From Desulforhopalus sp. (GTDB lineage Bacteria > Desulfobacterota > Desulfobulbia > Desulfobulbales > Desulfocapsaceae): a DNA stretch of 64,000 nucleotides. The position numbers and the translations under genes were made by a program. Below the pieces are notes generated by a model, which did not search any database, had not been told where the DNA came from, and was given only the letters and a program-made list of their open reading frames with translations. Positions within the stretch are counted from its first letter, which is position 1. The number at the start of each line of letters is the position of its first letter. Below, in pieces: positions 1 to 7,753 of the stretch. The stretch is taken from contig JALNVI010000002.1 of the NCBI GenBank assembly GCA_023231425.1, positions 11,915-75,914 on the forward strand, read 5' to 3'.

Positions 1-55
1 CAGACCCTGCCCGGACTGCAAAAAGCTGGAGCAGCAGAACAAAACAAAATCCTGA
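1..55 (+). CDS. 3' end of an upstream gene (possible DksA/TraR-type zinc finger)
   Basis: The second reading frame is open from the window edge to a TGA at 53-55. It encodes a short hydrophilic tail, RPCPDCKKLEQQNKTKS, with one C-x2-C pair. A terminal C-x2-C followed by a charged tail resembles the second half of the C4 zinc finger at the end of DksA/TraR-like proteins, but 17 residues are too few to identify the family. The rest of the gene lies outside the window. Confidence 0.35.
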   Translation, partial: RPCPDCKKLEQQNKTKS

Positions 56-276
56 AAAGGACTCCGGGAAGGACGGGAAAAGAAAAAAACGGTAAGACAA
101 TTTTTTTACCGCAAAGAACGCAAAGGGACACGAAGGAAGGCACAAACATTTGAGAATAAAGATTTTAAAAATTTAAAGCAGGAAAACGAAAGACGCTAAA
201 CACGTGAAATCTTTTATATATAAGATGCCTTGTTTCGCATGTTTTGCATATTTAACTGACAAAAAAAGGAGAAAAG
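56..276. repeat. Intergenic repeat mosaic (family C-type blocks)
   Basis: This non-coding stretch is built from blocks that recur elsewhere in the window. They include a GGTAAGACAATTTTTTTACC segment (also near 34558), an ACCGCAAAGAACGCAAAGG block (also near 34576 and 39171), and an AAACACGTGAAA-type block before TTTTATATATAA (compare 58300). The Shine-Dalgarno sequence AAGGAG of nnrE follows at its right end. Confidence 0.6.
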
Positions 277-1902
277 ATGAAATTATCTTTAGTCAGTGAA
301 ATGCGTGAACTTGAGCGCATAACCATGGAAGATTACGGTATTCCCTCCCTTATTCTGATGGAAAATGCAGGCCTTGGAACAGTCTCCATGGCAGAAAGGC
401 TGCTCGGTTCCTGTGAAGACTGCTTCTGTCCGATCTTCATCGGCCCCGGCAACAATGGCGGAGACGGTCTGGTCATAGGGCGTCAGCTGTATCAGCGTGG
501 CTGCCAGCCTCTTTTTTTCTTTCTGCAGCCCCTCGAAAAATTCAAGGGTGATGCCCTGGAGAACCTCAAGGTCGTTGAAAAACTGCACCTGCCCTTCCAC
601 ATTATCGACAACGCAGAGCAGGTTGGCACCATTCAAGACATCATCAGGCAGTATGAGTCAGGCAATCGTCGCTGCTATGCCATTATCGATGCCATCTTCG
701 GGATCGGTCTCATCCGGGATATTGAAGGGTATATTGCCGACATCATCGAAGGTATAAACTCGCTGAAACTGCGCGGGATAGCGCCTGTAATTGCTCTTGA
801 TACCCCGTCCGGCCTTGATACTGATACCGGCGAGATTCGCGGGGTTTCAGTGCAGGCGGATTACACTGCAACCTATGGCTGTGCAAAACCGGGCCATTTC
901 CTCTTTGGCAACAATGCCCGGACCGGTCACCTCCAAGTAATTGATGTCGGCATTCCCCCGGAAGTCTTGTCTCGCTCCAAAATCAATACGGAACTGGCGG
1001 GCATGGAGGTGCTGAAAGAAAACTGCACCCGACTGCGCCGCCAGAGTGCATCCCACAAAGGAACCAACGGGCATACCTTTATTCTGGCCGGCAGCACAGG
1101 TTCCACGGGGGCTGCTGTCCTTGCCGGACGCGGTGCCCTGCGGGCAGGAACCGGATTACTGACTCTTGGCTCCACTGCCGAGAACAACATGATTCTGCAA
1201 TCCGCTGTCCCTGAAGCAATGACCCTGCTCCTGCATGGAAATCCCTCTCATCTCAGTATCAAAGACTGGCCACAGATCAAGGAAAACCTTAACCGCTTTT
1301 CCTGCATAGTCACAGGCCCCGGAACAGGTCAGCATCCCGACACCACTGAACTGGTTCTGAAAATTTATCACGAAGCACCTTTACCGGTAGTGATTGATGC
1401 TGATGCTCTCAATATCCTTGCTGCCCACCGCAAAACGCTGGGCACTCCGGCCGGTCCCCGCATCTTTACGCCACACCCCGGTGAAATGGGACGTATTCTC
1501 GGTAAACCGACTGCGGAGATCGTCCAGGATCCGCTCGGTGCGGTAAAACAGGGATGTCTTCTTTTTCAGAATGATGAATATGAAACCGTCATGCTGCTTA
1601 AAGGAAGCGGAACCATCGTTTGCAACAGCGAGGGCCGGTGCTTCATCAACACTACGGGTAATCCTGGTATGGCCACCGGTGGCATGGGAGACGTCCTCAG
1701 CGGAATTATCGGCGCATTCATATCTCAGGGAATGGATCCCTTCCCGGCAACAACCACAGCAGCGTATTTACACGGAAAAGCGGCAGATATCCTCTTTGAA
1801 CACATGGGCCCGGGCTTTTATGCCTCAGAGGTCACCGATAAACTGCCGGAAGCAAGACACAATCTTCTGCAGCATCTCTATGGAACAGATTTATCTCTCT
1901 GA
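277..1902 (+). CDS. nnr: Bifunctional NAD(P)H-hydrate repair enzyme (epimerase + ADP-dependent dehydratase)
   Basis: This is a metabolite-repair enzyme. Its N-terminal YjeF_N domain epimerises damaged NAD(P)H hydrate and its C-terminal kinase-fold domain dehydrates the S form back to NAD(P)H using ADP. The 541 residues fit the fused bacterial form. The epimerase motif GPGNNGGDG lies at residues 56-64. The dehydratase part begins around residue 240 with a Gly-rich segment and carries GNPGMATGGMGDVLSG at about residue 461. An AAGGAG sits just before the ATG, which fixes the start. It appears to be a single-gene unit flanked by repeat blocks. Fold and function are family knowledge; no damage to either domain is visible. 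Confidence 0.93.
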   Translation: MKLSLVSEMRELERITMEDYGIPSLILMENAGLGTVSMAERLLGSCEDCFCPIFIGPGNNGGDGLVIGRQLYQRGCQPLFFFLQPLEKFKGDALENLKVVEKLHLPFHIIDNAEQVGTIQDIIRQYESGNRRCYAIIDAIFGIGLIRDIEGYIADIIEGINSLKLRGIAPVIALDTPSGLDTDTGEIRGVSVQADYTATYGCAKPGHFLFGNNARTGHLQVIDVGIPPEVLSRSKINTELAGMEVLKENCTRLRRQSASHKGTNGHTFILAGSTGSTGAAVLAGRGALRAGTGLLTLGSTAENNMILQSAVPEAMTLLLHGNPSHLSIKDWPQIKENLNRFSCIVTGPGTGQHPDTTELVLKIYHEAPLPVVIDADALNILAAHRKTLGTPAGPRIFTPHPGEMGRILGKPTAEIVQDPLGAVKQGCLLFQNDEYETVMLLKGSGTIVCNSEGRCFINTTGNPGMATGGMGDVLSGIIGAFISQGMDPFPATTTAAYLHGKAADILFEHMGPGFYASEVTDKLPEARHNLLQHLYGTDLSL

Positions 1903-1906
1903 TTGA

Positions 1907-2223
1907 GTACTTTCGCAAAAAATTATGGGAAAAGACAAAAAGGGGAAAAGAGGCAGGAAAAAGCAGGGCAACAAAATCCGCTGACGTCCGTTGTGGGATG
2001 AAACTGTTTTGATGTGTTCTTGTGAAAAACAGAACAGTGAAAAGATTTTTTTTGCCAACGAGATACACGAAACATGCGAAAAAAGGCATTTTATTAAAAA
2101 ATCTCTCGCGTGTTTCGTTGAACATCCTGTCTTTGTTGTCTTTCGCCTTTGCTTTTCCCTTTCTCCTGTCTCCTGTCTCCTGCCACCCTTTTTCCGTCCT
2201 TCCACGGGGTTTTGAGAAGTTAC
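1907..2223. repeat. Intergenic repeat, family C (about 315 bp)
   Basis: The whole gap between nnr and ung is repeat. Its right end reads TTTTGAGAAGTTACC, the reverse of GGTAACTTCTCAAAA seen at 34516 and 56040. Its left end has CAAAAAATTATGGGAAAAG, shared with 56048 and 58152. A block containing GACGTCCGTTGTGGGATGA is shared with 58232-58256. The ung stop codon lies 5 bases from the right end. No credible gene lies inside; short open frames here have no coding character. Confidence 0.7.
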
Positions 2224-2228
2224 CTGAT

Positions 2229-2927
2229 TTACCACTGAACAGGAGCAATGCCTTTCTGCAGCAGGGCGGCATTACACTTTGCAAAGATGTCAGAACCGAG
2301 AAATCCGCGATAAGCTGAAAGGGGGGAGGGATGAGATGTCGTGAGAATTGTATGAATAGAGGTATCTATGAGTCGCGCCTTCTTTTGCGCAAAACCACCC
2401 CAGAGAAGAAAGACGACAGGATGCTTTTTTTGTGAAATGATAGAGATTAATTCGTCCGTGAGAGCGAGCCAGCCGAGCTTCCTGTGGGAGTTTGGCTTTT
2501 TCTTTTCTACGGTGAGGGTTGCATTGAGCAGCAGCACTCCCTGCTCTGCCCAGCGACTGAGATCACTTGAAAAAGAGTTTTTTCGTTCGTCATAAAGGGA
2601 GTGGTTTATCTCCTTGAAAATATTACGCAGGGAAGGTGGTACAGGAAAACCGTTACGGACGGAGAAAGCCAGCCCGTGGGCCGCACAACCGTATCCAGGA
2701 TATTCGTTGAAATAAGGATCCTGCCCAAGAATAACGACTTTCACAGCAGAAAGCGGTGTGAGGCGCAGGGCATTAAAGACATCATCACGAAGAGGAAAGA
2801 CAGGATGTAATGTGGTGTGCTTATATGCCTCGTCAAGCAGTCGCAGATGTTCCCCGCTGTGCATCATCGGGGAGGCTTTCACCCATTCGGCAAGGCCATC
2901 CAAAGAAGAAAAATCAGTGTCGCTCAT
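2229..2927 (-). CDS. ung: Uracil-DNA glycosylase (family 1)
   Basis: Removes uracil from DNA to start base-excision repair. At 232 residues from the ATG at 2927 it matches the usual length of Ung. The catalytic Asp is D70 in VVILGQDPY, the minor-groove loop HPSPLSAYRG starts at residue 199, and LLWGGFAQKK is the conserved strand near the uracil pocket. The motif is odd: the usual GQDPYH is GQDPYF, followed by a longer NEYPGYGCA segment before HGLAFSV, so the water-activating loop is altered. A TTG at 2942 is an alternative start; neither has a strong ribosome site. It follows the CheB-like gene by 33 bases and may be cotranscribed. Confidence 0.9.
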   Translation of the reverse strand: MSDTDFSSLDGLAEWVKASPMMHSGEHLRLLDEAYKHTTLHPVFPLRDDVFNALRLTPLSAVKVVILGQDPYFNEYPGYGCAAHGLAFSVRNGFPVPPSLRNIFKEINHSLYDERKNSFSSDLSRWAEQGVLLLNATLTVEKKKPNSHRKLGWLALTDELISIISQKKHPVVFLLWGGFAQKKARLIDTSIHTILTTSHPSPLSAYRGFLGSDIFAKCNAALLQKGIAPVQW

Positions 2928-2960
2928 GGCAATACGTAGCAAATACGACGGGGAATATTC

Positions 2961-4163
2961 TCATGCAATGCTGCCCGCACTACGGTGCAGAGAGCAAATA
3001 GACCGAACCATCCGGGAGGTGGAAATTTGTTCCACTGCGCAATCAGACCCGATTGTTTTCGACATACCCCGGGGCAGTTCTGAAAAAAAACCTTCCCCCC
3101 CAGGCAGCAGTTTCACCCACTCGGCAGGGTTTGTAAAAATCTTCAATCCAGAACCCGCAGCCATCTTCCCGCCGGAAAGAAAATAGACTGAGGGATTGTT
3201 TTTGAACGTATCTGCGGCGGAGGCCAGCAGAATATCGAGAGAGGATTCTTCTGTCATGGTGATATCTTTCTGCAACATGCCACCGGTGAAGTTTGAAATG
3301 AAGCTCATCTTATCGTTACTGGAGAGCAGATAGCAGGTCCCCGGATCAATACTCATGCCCTCTTCCGCCCGCAATACACGTATACTCGAGATGGAATCAA
3401 GGTATTCAACAAAATTTTTCAAATAATCGTCATGCTCACTCTCAATAAGGCCGATAATAGAACCAGTAAAGCTGTTGTCCAGAAAAGGCAGAATGGAGAG
3501 AAGATTGGAGAAAGAACCACAGCCACCACCGACAAGAAAACGGACAAACCGCTCCTTCTGCACCAGCATTCTGTCGGGAAGCGTACAGGTAATAGTGTCT
3601 CCGCAGGCTGAACAGGTGAAATACTGCACTGGCCTGCCATTGTCTATATTGACAATCTCACGATGCCCGCACTCTTCACAGAAAAGCGCCCACTGTTTCG
3701 TTCGCAGACCGGAGACACTGCTTTCTTCCTTTACAGAAGCGACAGCAAAGGGATCCCGGGGGAGAAGCACCATGCTTCCCGCTTTCTCAACCTTCTTCAC
3801 CAGCGATTGCTTCTGCTCTGTGAGATTGTTGCGCTGAGAGATAAGGTCTTTGTTAAGGAAATCTACTGCACCGTTTTTCAAGGTATCAAAACAACGGGCT
3901 GTCCCCTCTTTTGTCAGGCTGGAGAACATGATTGTCGGGGTGGGACGATGGATCATTAAGTGTTGCAGAGCTGTCATTCCGTCCATAATCGGCATCTCCA
4001 GATCCAGCAGGATGACATCCGGCTTCACTCGGAGGAGCAGCTCAAGAGCCTCGATTCCATTAGAAGCTTCACCTGCAATCTCAATGTTATCGCAATCTTC
4101 AAAGATCTCCCCGAGGAGACTTCTGAATACAAGGGAATCATCAACTATGAGAACTTTCAACAT
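2961..4163 (-). CDS. CheB-like response regulator: receiver + zinc ribbon + degenerate methylesterase domain
   Basis: Residues 1-115 form a receiver with acidic pocket D8-D9, phosphoacceptor D54, S81 and K105. A linker follows, then a zinc ribbon with C162-x2-C165 and C184-x2-C187. From about residue 205 the chain can be followed as a CheB esterase fold: FLVGGGCGSFSNLLSILP matches the CheB GASTGG strand, SLDILLASAA its late helix, and FFSELPRGM its MPR turn. The esterase Ser, His and Asp positions appear to read Gly/Cys, Glu/Ser and Ala, so the domain looks catalytically dead. I chose the ATG at 4163 because upstream codons belong to a repeat whose AAGG supplies the ribosome site. No chemotaxis genes are nearby. 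The function is unknown. Confidence 0.75.
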   Translation of the reverse strand: MLKVLIVDDSLVFRSLLGEIFEDCDNIEIAGEASNGIEALELLLRVKPDVILLDLEMPIMDGMTALQHLMIHRPTPTIMFSSLTKEGTARCFDTLKNGAVDFLNKDLISQRNNLTEQKQSLVKKVEKAGSMVLLPRDPFAVASVKEESSVSGLRTKQWALFCEECGHREIVNIDNGRPVQYFTCSACGDTITCTLPDRMLVQKERFVRFLVGGGCGSFSNLLSILPFLDNSFTGSIIGLIESEHDDYLKNFVEYLDSISSIRVLRAEEGMSIDPGTCYLLSSNDKMSFISNFTGGMLQKDITMTEESSLDILLASAADTFKNNPSVYFLSGGKMAAGSGLKIFTNPAEWVKLLPGGEGFFSELPRGMSKTIGSDCAVEQISTSRMVRSICSLHRSAGSIA

Positions 4164-4166
4164 AAA

Positions 4167-4392
4167 GGTACCTTGAATAACCAGTCTTTCGCTATCCCTC
4201 GTTACAGTCAAAAATTTATCTTCAGAGGTAAGCGTCAGAAGTTTGCCGGACAATAAGTTTTAATTTTTATATTGAGGCGTTTTTAGAAAATCGAGTACAC
4301 GCATGCGGCTGATATTACGAGTCTTTGTTATTAGAAAACAACACCACTCCGGGAAAAATAGTCTAAAGCCAAAAGACTCCTCGACTCCGGAT
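4167..4392 (-). repeat. Family A repeat, interrupted by family B, abutting a start codon
   Basis: The end GGTACCTTGAATAA is at 4167-4180, followed by the inverted family A body (CGTTACAGTCAAAAATTTATC, then GAGGTAAGCG). At 4237 it is broken by a family B element. The rest of family A resumes as GACTCCGG at 4383. The end lies three bases upstream of the ATG of the CheB-like gene. Confidence 0.7.
4237..4381. mobile_element. Family B MITE-like element, copy 1 (145 bp)
   Basis: Imperfect terminal inverted repeats AGAAGTTTGCCGGACAA and, at the right, the complement of GGAGTCTTTTGGCTTT. The interior shares long stretches with copy 3 (51749-51894), for example the segment around ATCGAGTACACGCATG. 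It has no coding capacity. It sits inside family A between AAGCG and CGACTCCG, the same point as copy 3. Confidence 0.65.
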
Positions 4393-4436
4393 AAAGCAAA
4401 ACGCTTCTTTTGAACTCTCTTTTTGCTTCTTTCTCG

Positions 4437-5120
4437 TCAATCCAGATACAACCCGTTTTCCCTGATGTAGGCAAGAACACTTACAGCGAGAAAGGACGAA
4501 CTCAGTTTCTTCCCACTCCCACCACCATGAACAGCCTCCTTTATATCACTTGAACTGATGAAGGGCGGCTCACATTTGAGCATAAAAATATCTTTCTTCT
4601 GCGGATGACTCCATTTATTGTCGTTTTGCGTATAACCGAGGGAATATATAAGCTTTTCCATCCGTTTATTGTCATATCCAATTCGAGGTGAAATAACGAT
4701 ATTTACTCGCTGAAAAATTTTATCATATTCTTCCCAGCCAGTTATTTCGAGGAATGCATCCACTCCGAGAATGAAGAAGAATTCATCTTCTTCACGCTGC
4801 TGCAGGAAACGAAGGGTATTGCAGGTATAAGAAGGAGGAGGCAGCTCGCTTTCCAGTGTACTGAGGACGAGCCTGCCAATTCGAGGATCGTCTGCCCGGG
4901 AAGCCAGCGCCAGTCGAATCATGGCAAGGCGGTGTCGCCAGCTGGTAGTTGTGCCTAAAGCCTTATGCGGCGGAGTGGCAGCAGGCATTATCAACACTCT
5001 GTCGAGATTCAGTTCCGTGAGGGCCGCGAGAGCTACCGAAAGGTGCCCGTTATGAAAGGGATCGAAGGTCCCCCCGTAAATGCCGCTGCGCCGACGCACA
5101 TGCTGAGAATCGTCCGCCAC
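4437..5120 (-). CDS. nadD: Nicotinate-nucleotide adenylyltransferase
   Basis: Transfers AMP from ATP to nicotinate mononucleotide to make deamido-NAD in NAD synthesis. The nucleotidyltransferase signature GGTFDPFHNGH is close to the N-terminus, and the distal motif ISSSDIKEAV near the C-terminus matches the family ISSTxIR motif. The GTG at 5120 follows the proA stop by one base; an in-frame TTG at 5153 would overlap proA, and a later GTG is also possible, so the start is uncertain. It is the last gene of obgE-proB-proA-nadD, an order common in anaerobic bacteria. Confidence 0.92.
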   Translation of the reverse strand: MADDSQHVRRRSGIYGGTFDPFHNGHLSVALAALTELNLDRVLIMPAATPPHKALGTTTSWRHRLAMIRLALASRADDPRIGRLVLSTLESELPPPSYTCNTLRFLQQREEDEFFFILGVDAFLEITGWEEYDKIFQRVNIVISPRIGYDNKRMEKLIYSLGYTQNDNKWSHPQKKDIFMLKCEPPFISSSDIKEAVHGGGSGKKLSSSFLAVSVLAYIRENGLYLD

Positions 5121-5121
5121 C

Positions 5122-6372
5122 CTATTGCCGAACCTGACCTGTACCCATGACAATAAATTTACGGGTTGTCAGTTCCTCCAGCCCCATGGGCCCGTATGAG
5201 TGAAGCTTGGTGGTACTGATTCCTATCTCGGCACCGAGGCCGAGCTCTCCACCATCGTTGAAGCGGGTAGACGCATTAACCATTACAGCCGAGGCATCAA
5301 TTTCTGAGAGGAAACGCTGTGCCATCTCATAATCTTCGGTCATAATGGCTTCGGTATGGTGAGATCCATATCGATCAATATAAGCCCTTGCCTCATCGTA
5401 ATCAGCAACCACTTTGACACTGATTATCAGGGCAAGAAACTCTTTTCCCCAGTCAGACTCTACCGCTGGTATAATCTTTTCGGAGAGCGCGCAGCTCATC
5501 TTGCATCCCCGGATCTCGACTCCGGCCTCAGCAAGCTTTTCAGCAATGCGGGGGACAAAATCGGCGGCTACCTTTTCGTGAATAAGCAATCCCTCAAGGG
5601 TGTTGCAGGTGCCGGGGCGCTGGGTCTTGGCGTTAAGGATGACTGGAATTGTCTTGTCAAGATCTGCTGCCTTGTCGACATAGAGATGACAGACACCTTT
5701 ATAGTGTTTAAGAACTGGAATCCGCGAATTTTCCATAACGTTGCGGATCAGCCCTTCACCTCCCCTGGGAATAACCAGGTCAATATTGTCCTCTTCATGG
5801 AGCAGGCGGGTAATAACGCTGCGGTCGGTGACACCGACCACCTGTATTGCATCCCCGTTTACCCCCTGCTCCTCAAGGGCCCGCTTCAAAAGAGAGGCCA
5901 GGGCTCTGTTGGAATGAATTGCCTCAGACCCTCCCCGGAGAATCACTCCATTACCCGTCTTCAGACAGAGAGCTGCGGCATCCACCGTGACATTGGGGCG
6001 AGATTCATAAATCATCAGAATAACACCGAGGGGAATGCGCATCCGACCGACCAGCATGCCATTAGGCCGCCGTGTCATGTGATCAATAGAACCGACAGGA
6101 TCATTGAGATTGACCAGCTCATGCAGCCCCTTCACCGTAGAGGCGATGACATCATCAGAAAGTTCAAGCCGGTTGAGCATGGCATCGCTCATATCGGCGG
6201 CACGACCAGCCACCAGATCCTTCTGATTCTCCTGCTGCAGCCACGGCTTTTCCTGTTCCAGCAACTGGGCAATCTGCAGCAATACTGCATTTTTGCGTGT
6301 AGTAGAAAGTGTCGCAAGTTCTCGAGAAGCTTTTTTTGCCCGGGAAGCAATTTGATCAACCTGAATATCCAT
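5122..6372 (-). CDS. proA: Gamma-glutamyl phosphate reductase (glutamate-5-semialdehyde dehydrogenase)
   Basis: Second step of proline synthesis: NADPH-dependent reduction of glutamyl-5-phosphate. The 416 residues match the family. The aldehyde-dehydrogenase catalytic Cys lies in QRPGTCNTLEG, and the C-terminal STRFNDGGELGLGAEIGIST signature is intact. GGAGG is placed six bases before the ATG. Its partner proB lies upstream, but the two are separated by 221 bp containing a family A remnant and a family B element, so the proBA operon has been split by repeats. Confidence 0.96.
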   Translation of the reverse strand: MDIQVDQIASRAKKASRELATLSTTRKNAVLLQIAQLLEQEKPWLQQENQKDLVAGRAADMSDAMLNRLELSDDVIASTVKGLHELVNLNDPVGSIDHMTRRPNGMLVGRMRIPLGVILMIYESRPNVTVDAAALCLKTGNGVILRGGSEAIHSNRALASLLKRALEEQGVNGDAIQVVGVTDRSVITRLLHEEDNIDLVIPRGGEGLIRNVMENSRIPVLKHYKGVCHLYVDKAADLDKTIPVILNAKTQRPGTCNTLEGLLIHEKVAADFVPRIAEKLAEAGVEIRGCKMSCALSEKIIPAVESDWGKEFLALIISVKVVADYDEARAYIDRYGSHHTEAIMTEDYEMAQRFLSEIDASAVMVNASTRFNDGGELGLGAEIGISTTKLHSYGPMGLEELTTRKFIVMGTGQVRQ

Positions 6373-6410
6373 GGAACCCTCCAGAAAATACTACTGATAA
6401 ATTAAAGGGG

Positions 6411-6452
6411 ACAGCGAATATGAGCGAAATACAAGGCTATTCAAGGTACCCC
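6411..6452 (-). repeat. Family A repeat remnant (one end only)
   Basis: GCGAATATGAGCGAAATAC, then AAGGCTATTCAAGGTACC, match the left end of family A in inverted orientation. The body is missing and family B copy 2 begins directly after it. Confidence 0.6.
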
Positions 6453-6595
6453 AGGAGCTTGTCCGAGAAGAGGTATTTTGTTCAAAATCGAGAAATTTTA
6501 TAAAAATAAGCACAGCCATATGTTTGATATTGCGAGCATTATTTTTTTGGAATTCCGAAGAGTTTGGGCAAGAGGGCGTTCTCGGACAGCCTCCT
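6453..6595. mobile_element. Family B MITE-like element, copy 2 (143 bp)
   Basis: Terminal inverted repeats AGGAGCTTGTCCGAGAA (6453-6469) and TTCTCGGACAGCCTCCT (6579-6595) pair with two mismatches over 17 bases. The interior TTTGATATTGCGAGCATT resembles GTTGATATTTCGAGTATT in copy 3. Its right end covers the proB stop codon (TAG at 6594-6596, minus strand), so it sits exactly at the 3' end of proB inside the proB-proA interval. Confidence 0.65.
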
Positions 6596-7739
6596 AGAGC
6601 AGAACGAGATTATCACGATGCATAACCTCTACACGGTGATCATCATCAAGGATGTCTCGAATCTCCGCACTGCGTCGACCTTTAATTTTCCACACCGTTT
6701 TGGAATTATAGCAGGTAAGACCGACGGCAAAGACGTTACCACTCTGATCTGCACACTGCACGGCATCGCCTTCAGAAAAATCGCCCGCCACATTAATAAT
6801 TCCCGAAGGCAGCAGAGATTTTCCGTGCTCACTGATGGCTCTGCACGCCCCGGCGTCAAGGGTCAGACAGCCCCGCGGTTTCAAAACCCAGGCAATCCAG
6901 CGCTTGCGGCTCTGCATCTTTTCACTGTTGGGCATGAAAAAAGTACCGATCGCTTCCCCCGCAAAAATTCTCTGCAGTACATCCACCTCTTTCCCCGGAG
7001 CAATTATTGAACTGCCCCCGCCAGTCGCCACGGTCTGTGCCGCACGAACCTTGGTCGCCATTCCTCCCGTGCCGACTGTACTTTTACTGCTGCCACACAT
7101 TGCAAAAATTTCTGGAGTCACCTCAAGAACAAGCCGAATCGGTTGCGCCTTCGAATTAAGTGATGGATTACTGTCAAAGAGACCGTCAACGTCGGTGAGA
7201 CTGATATAAATATCGGCCTCAAGCAGGTTGCATATAAGAGCAGCAAGATTGTCATTATCACTGAATTTCAGTTCGCGGGTAGAAACAGTGTCGTTTTCAT
7301 TGAGGATGGGGATAATACCGTTATCAAGCAGGGTATGGATGGTATTGCGGACGTTGAGATAGCGACTGCGGCTGGCAAGGTCAGAGTGAGTGAGGAGAAT
7401 CTGGGCAATAATTTTGCCGTGAAGAGCAAAGGCCTCCGAATAGTCATGCATCAGACCAGACTGTCCAATGGCGGCAAGGGCCTGCTTCTGACGCATGGAG
7501 AGAGGCTTCGACCCCGGAAAATGCACCTTGCGCTTTCCGGCGGAAACAGCACCCGAGGTGACAAAAATTACCTCCCGCCCAGAATCCTGCAGAGAGGCAA
7601 TACCACGGGCCAGTCCATTGATAACCTTCATGTCAAGGCCATCCTCGGCAGTGAGGACAGCACTGCCCGCCTTCACCACCACCCGTTTCGCAGCATTGAG
7701 AAGTGATTGACGACGGGAGTAATTCTCTTCGTTGTCCAT
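6594..7739 (-). CDS. proB: Glutamate 5-kinase with C-terminal PUA domain
   Basis: First step of proline synthesis: ATP-dependent phosphorylation of glutamate. The amino-acid-kinase domain runs from RVVVKAGSAVLT through ILNENDTVST, the glutamate-binding region, to about residue 260. The PUA domain follows to residue 381, ending in RVEVMHRDNLVLL. Length is normal. It begins 14 bases after obgE on the same strand. Its stop codon lies in the terminal repeat of a family B element, which may have redefined the last residue or two. Confidence 0.95.
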   Translation of the reverse strand: MDNEENYSRRQSLLNAAKRVVVKAGSAVLTAEDGLDMKVINGLARGIASLQDSGREVIFVTSGAVSAGKRKVHFPGSKPLSMRQKQALAAIGQSGLMHDYSEAFALHGKIIAQILLTHSDLASRSRYLNVRNTIHTLLDNGIIPILNENDTVSTRELKFSDNDNLAALICNLLEADIYISLTDVDGLFDSNPSLNSKAQPIRLVLEVTPEIFAMCGSSKSTVGTGGMATKVRAAQTVATGGGSSIIAPGKEVDVLQRIFAGEAIGTFFMPNSEKMQSRKRWIAWVLKPRGCLTLDAGACRAISEHGKSLLPSGIINVAGDFSEGDAVQCADQSGNVFAVGLTCYNSKTVWKIKGRRSAEIRDILDDDHRVEVMHRDNLVLL

Positions 7740-7753
7740 TCCTTACCTTTTTA

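Noticed and set aside
1991..2318. Short plus-strand frames between nnr and ung
   Set aside because: They lie in a family C repeat that recurs elsewhere, including a copy at 58145 where the frames are not preserved.
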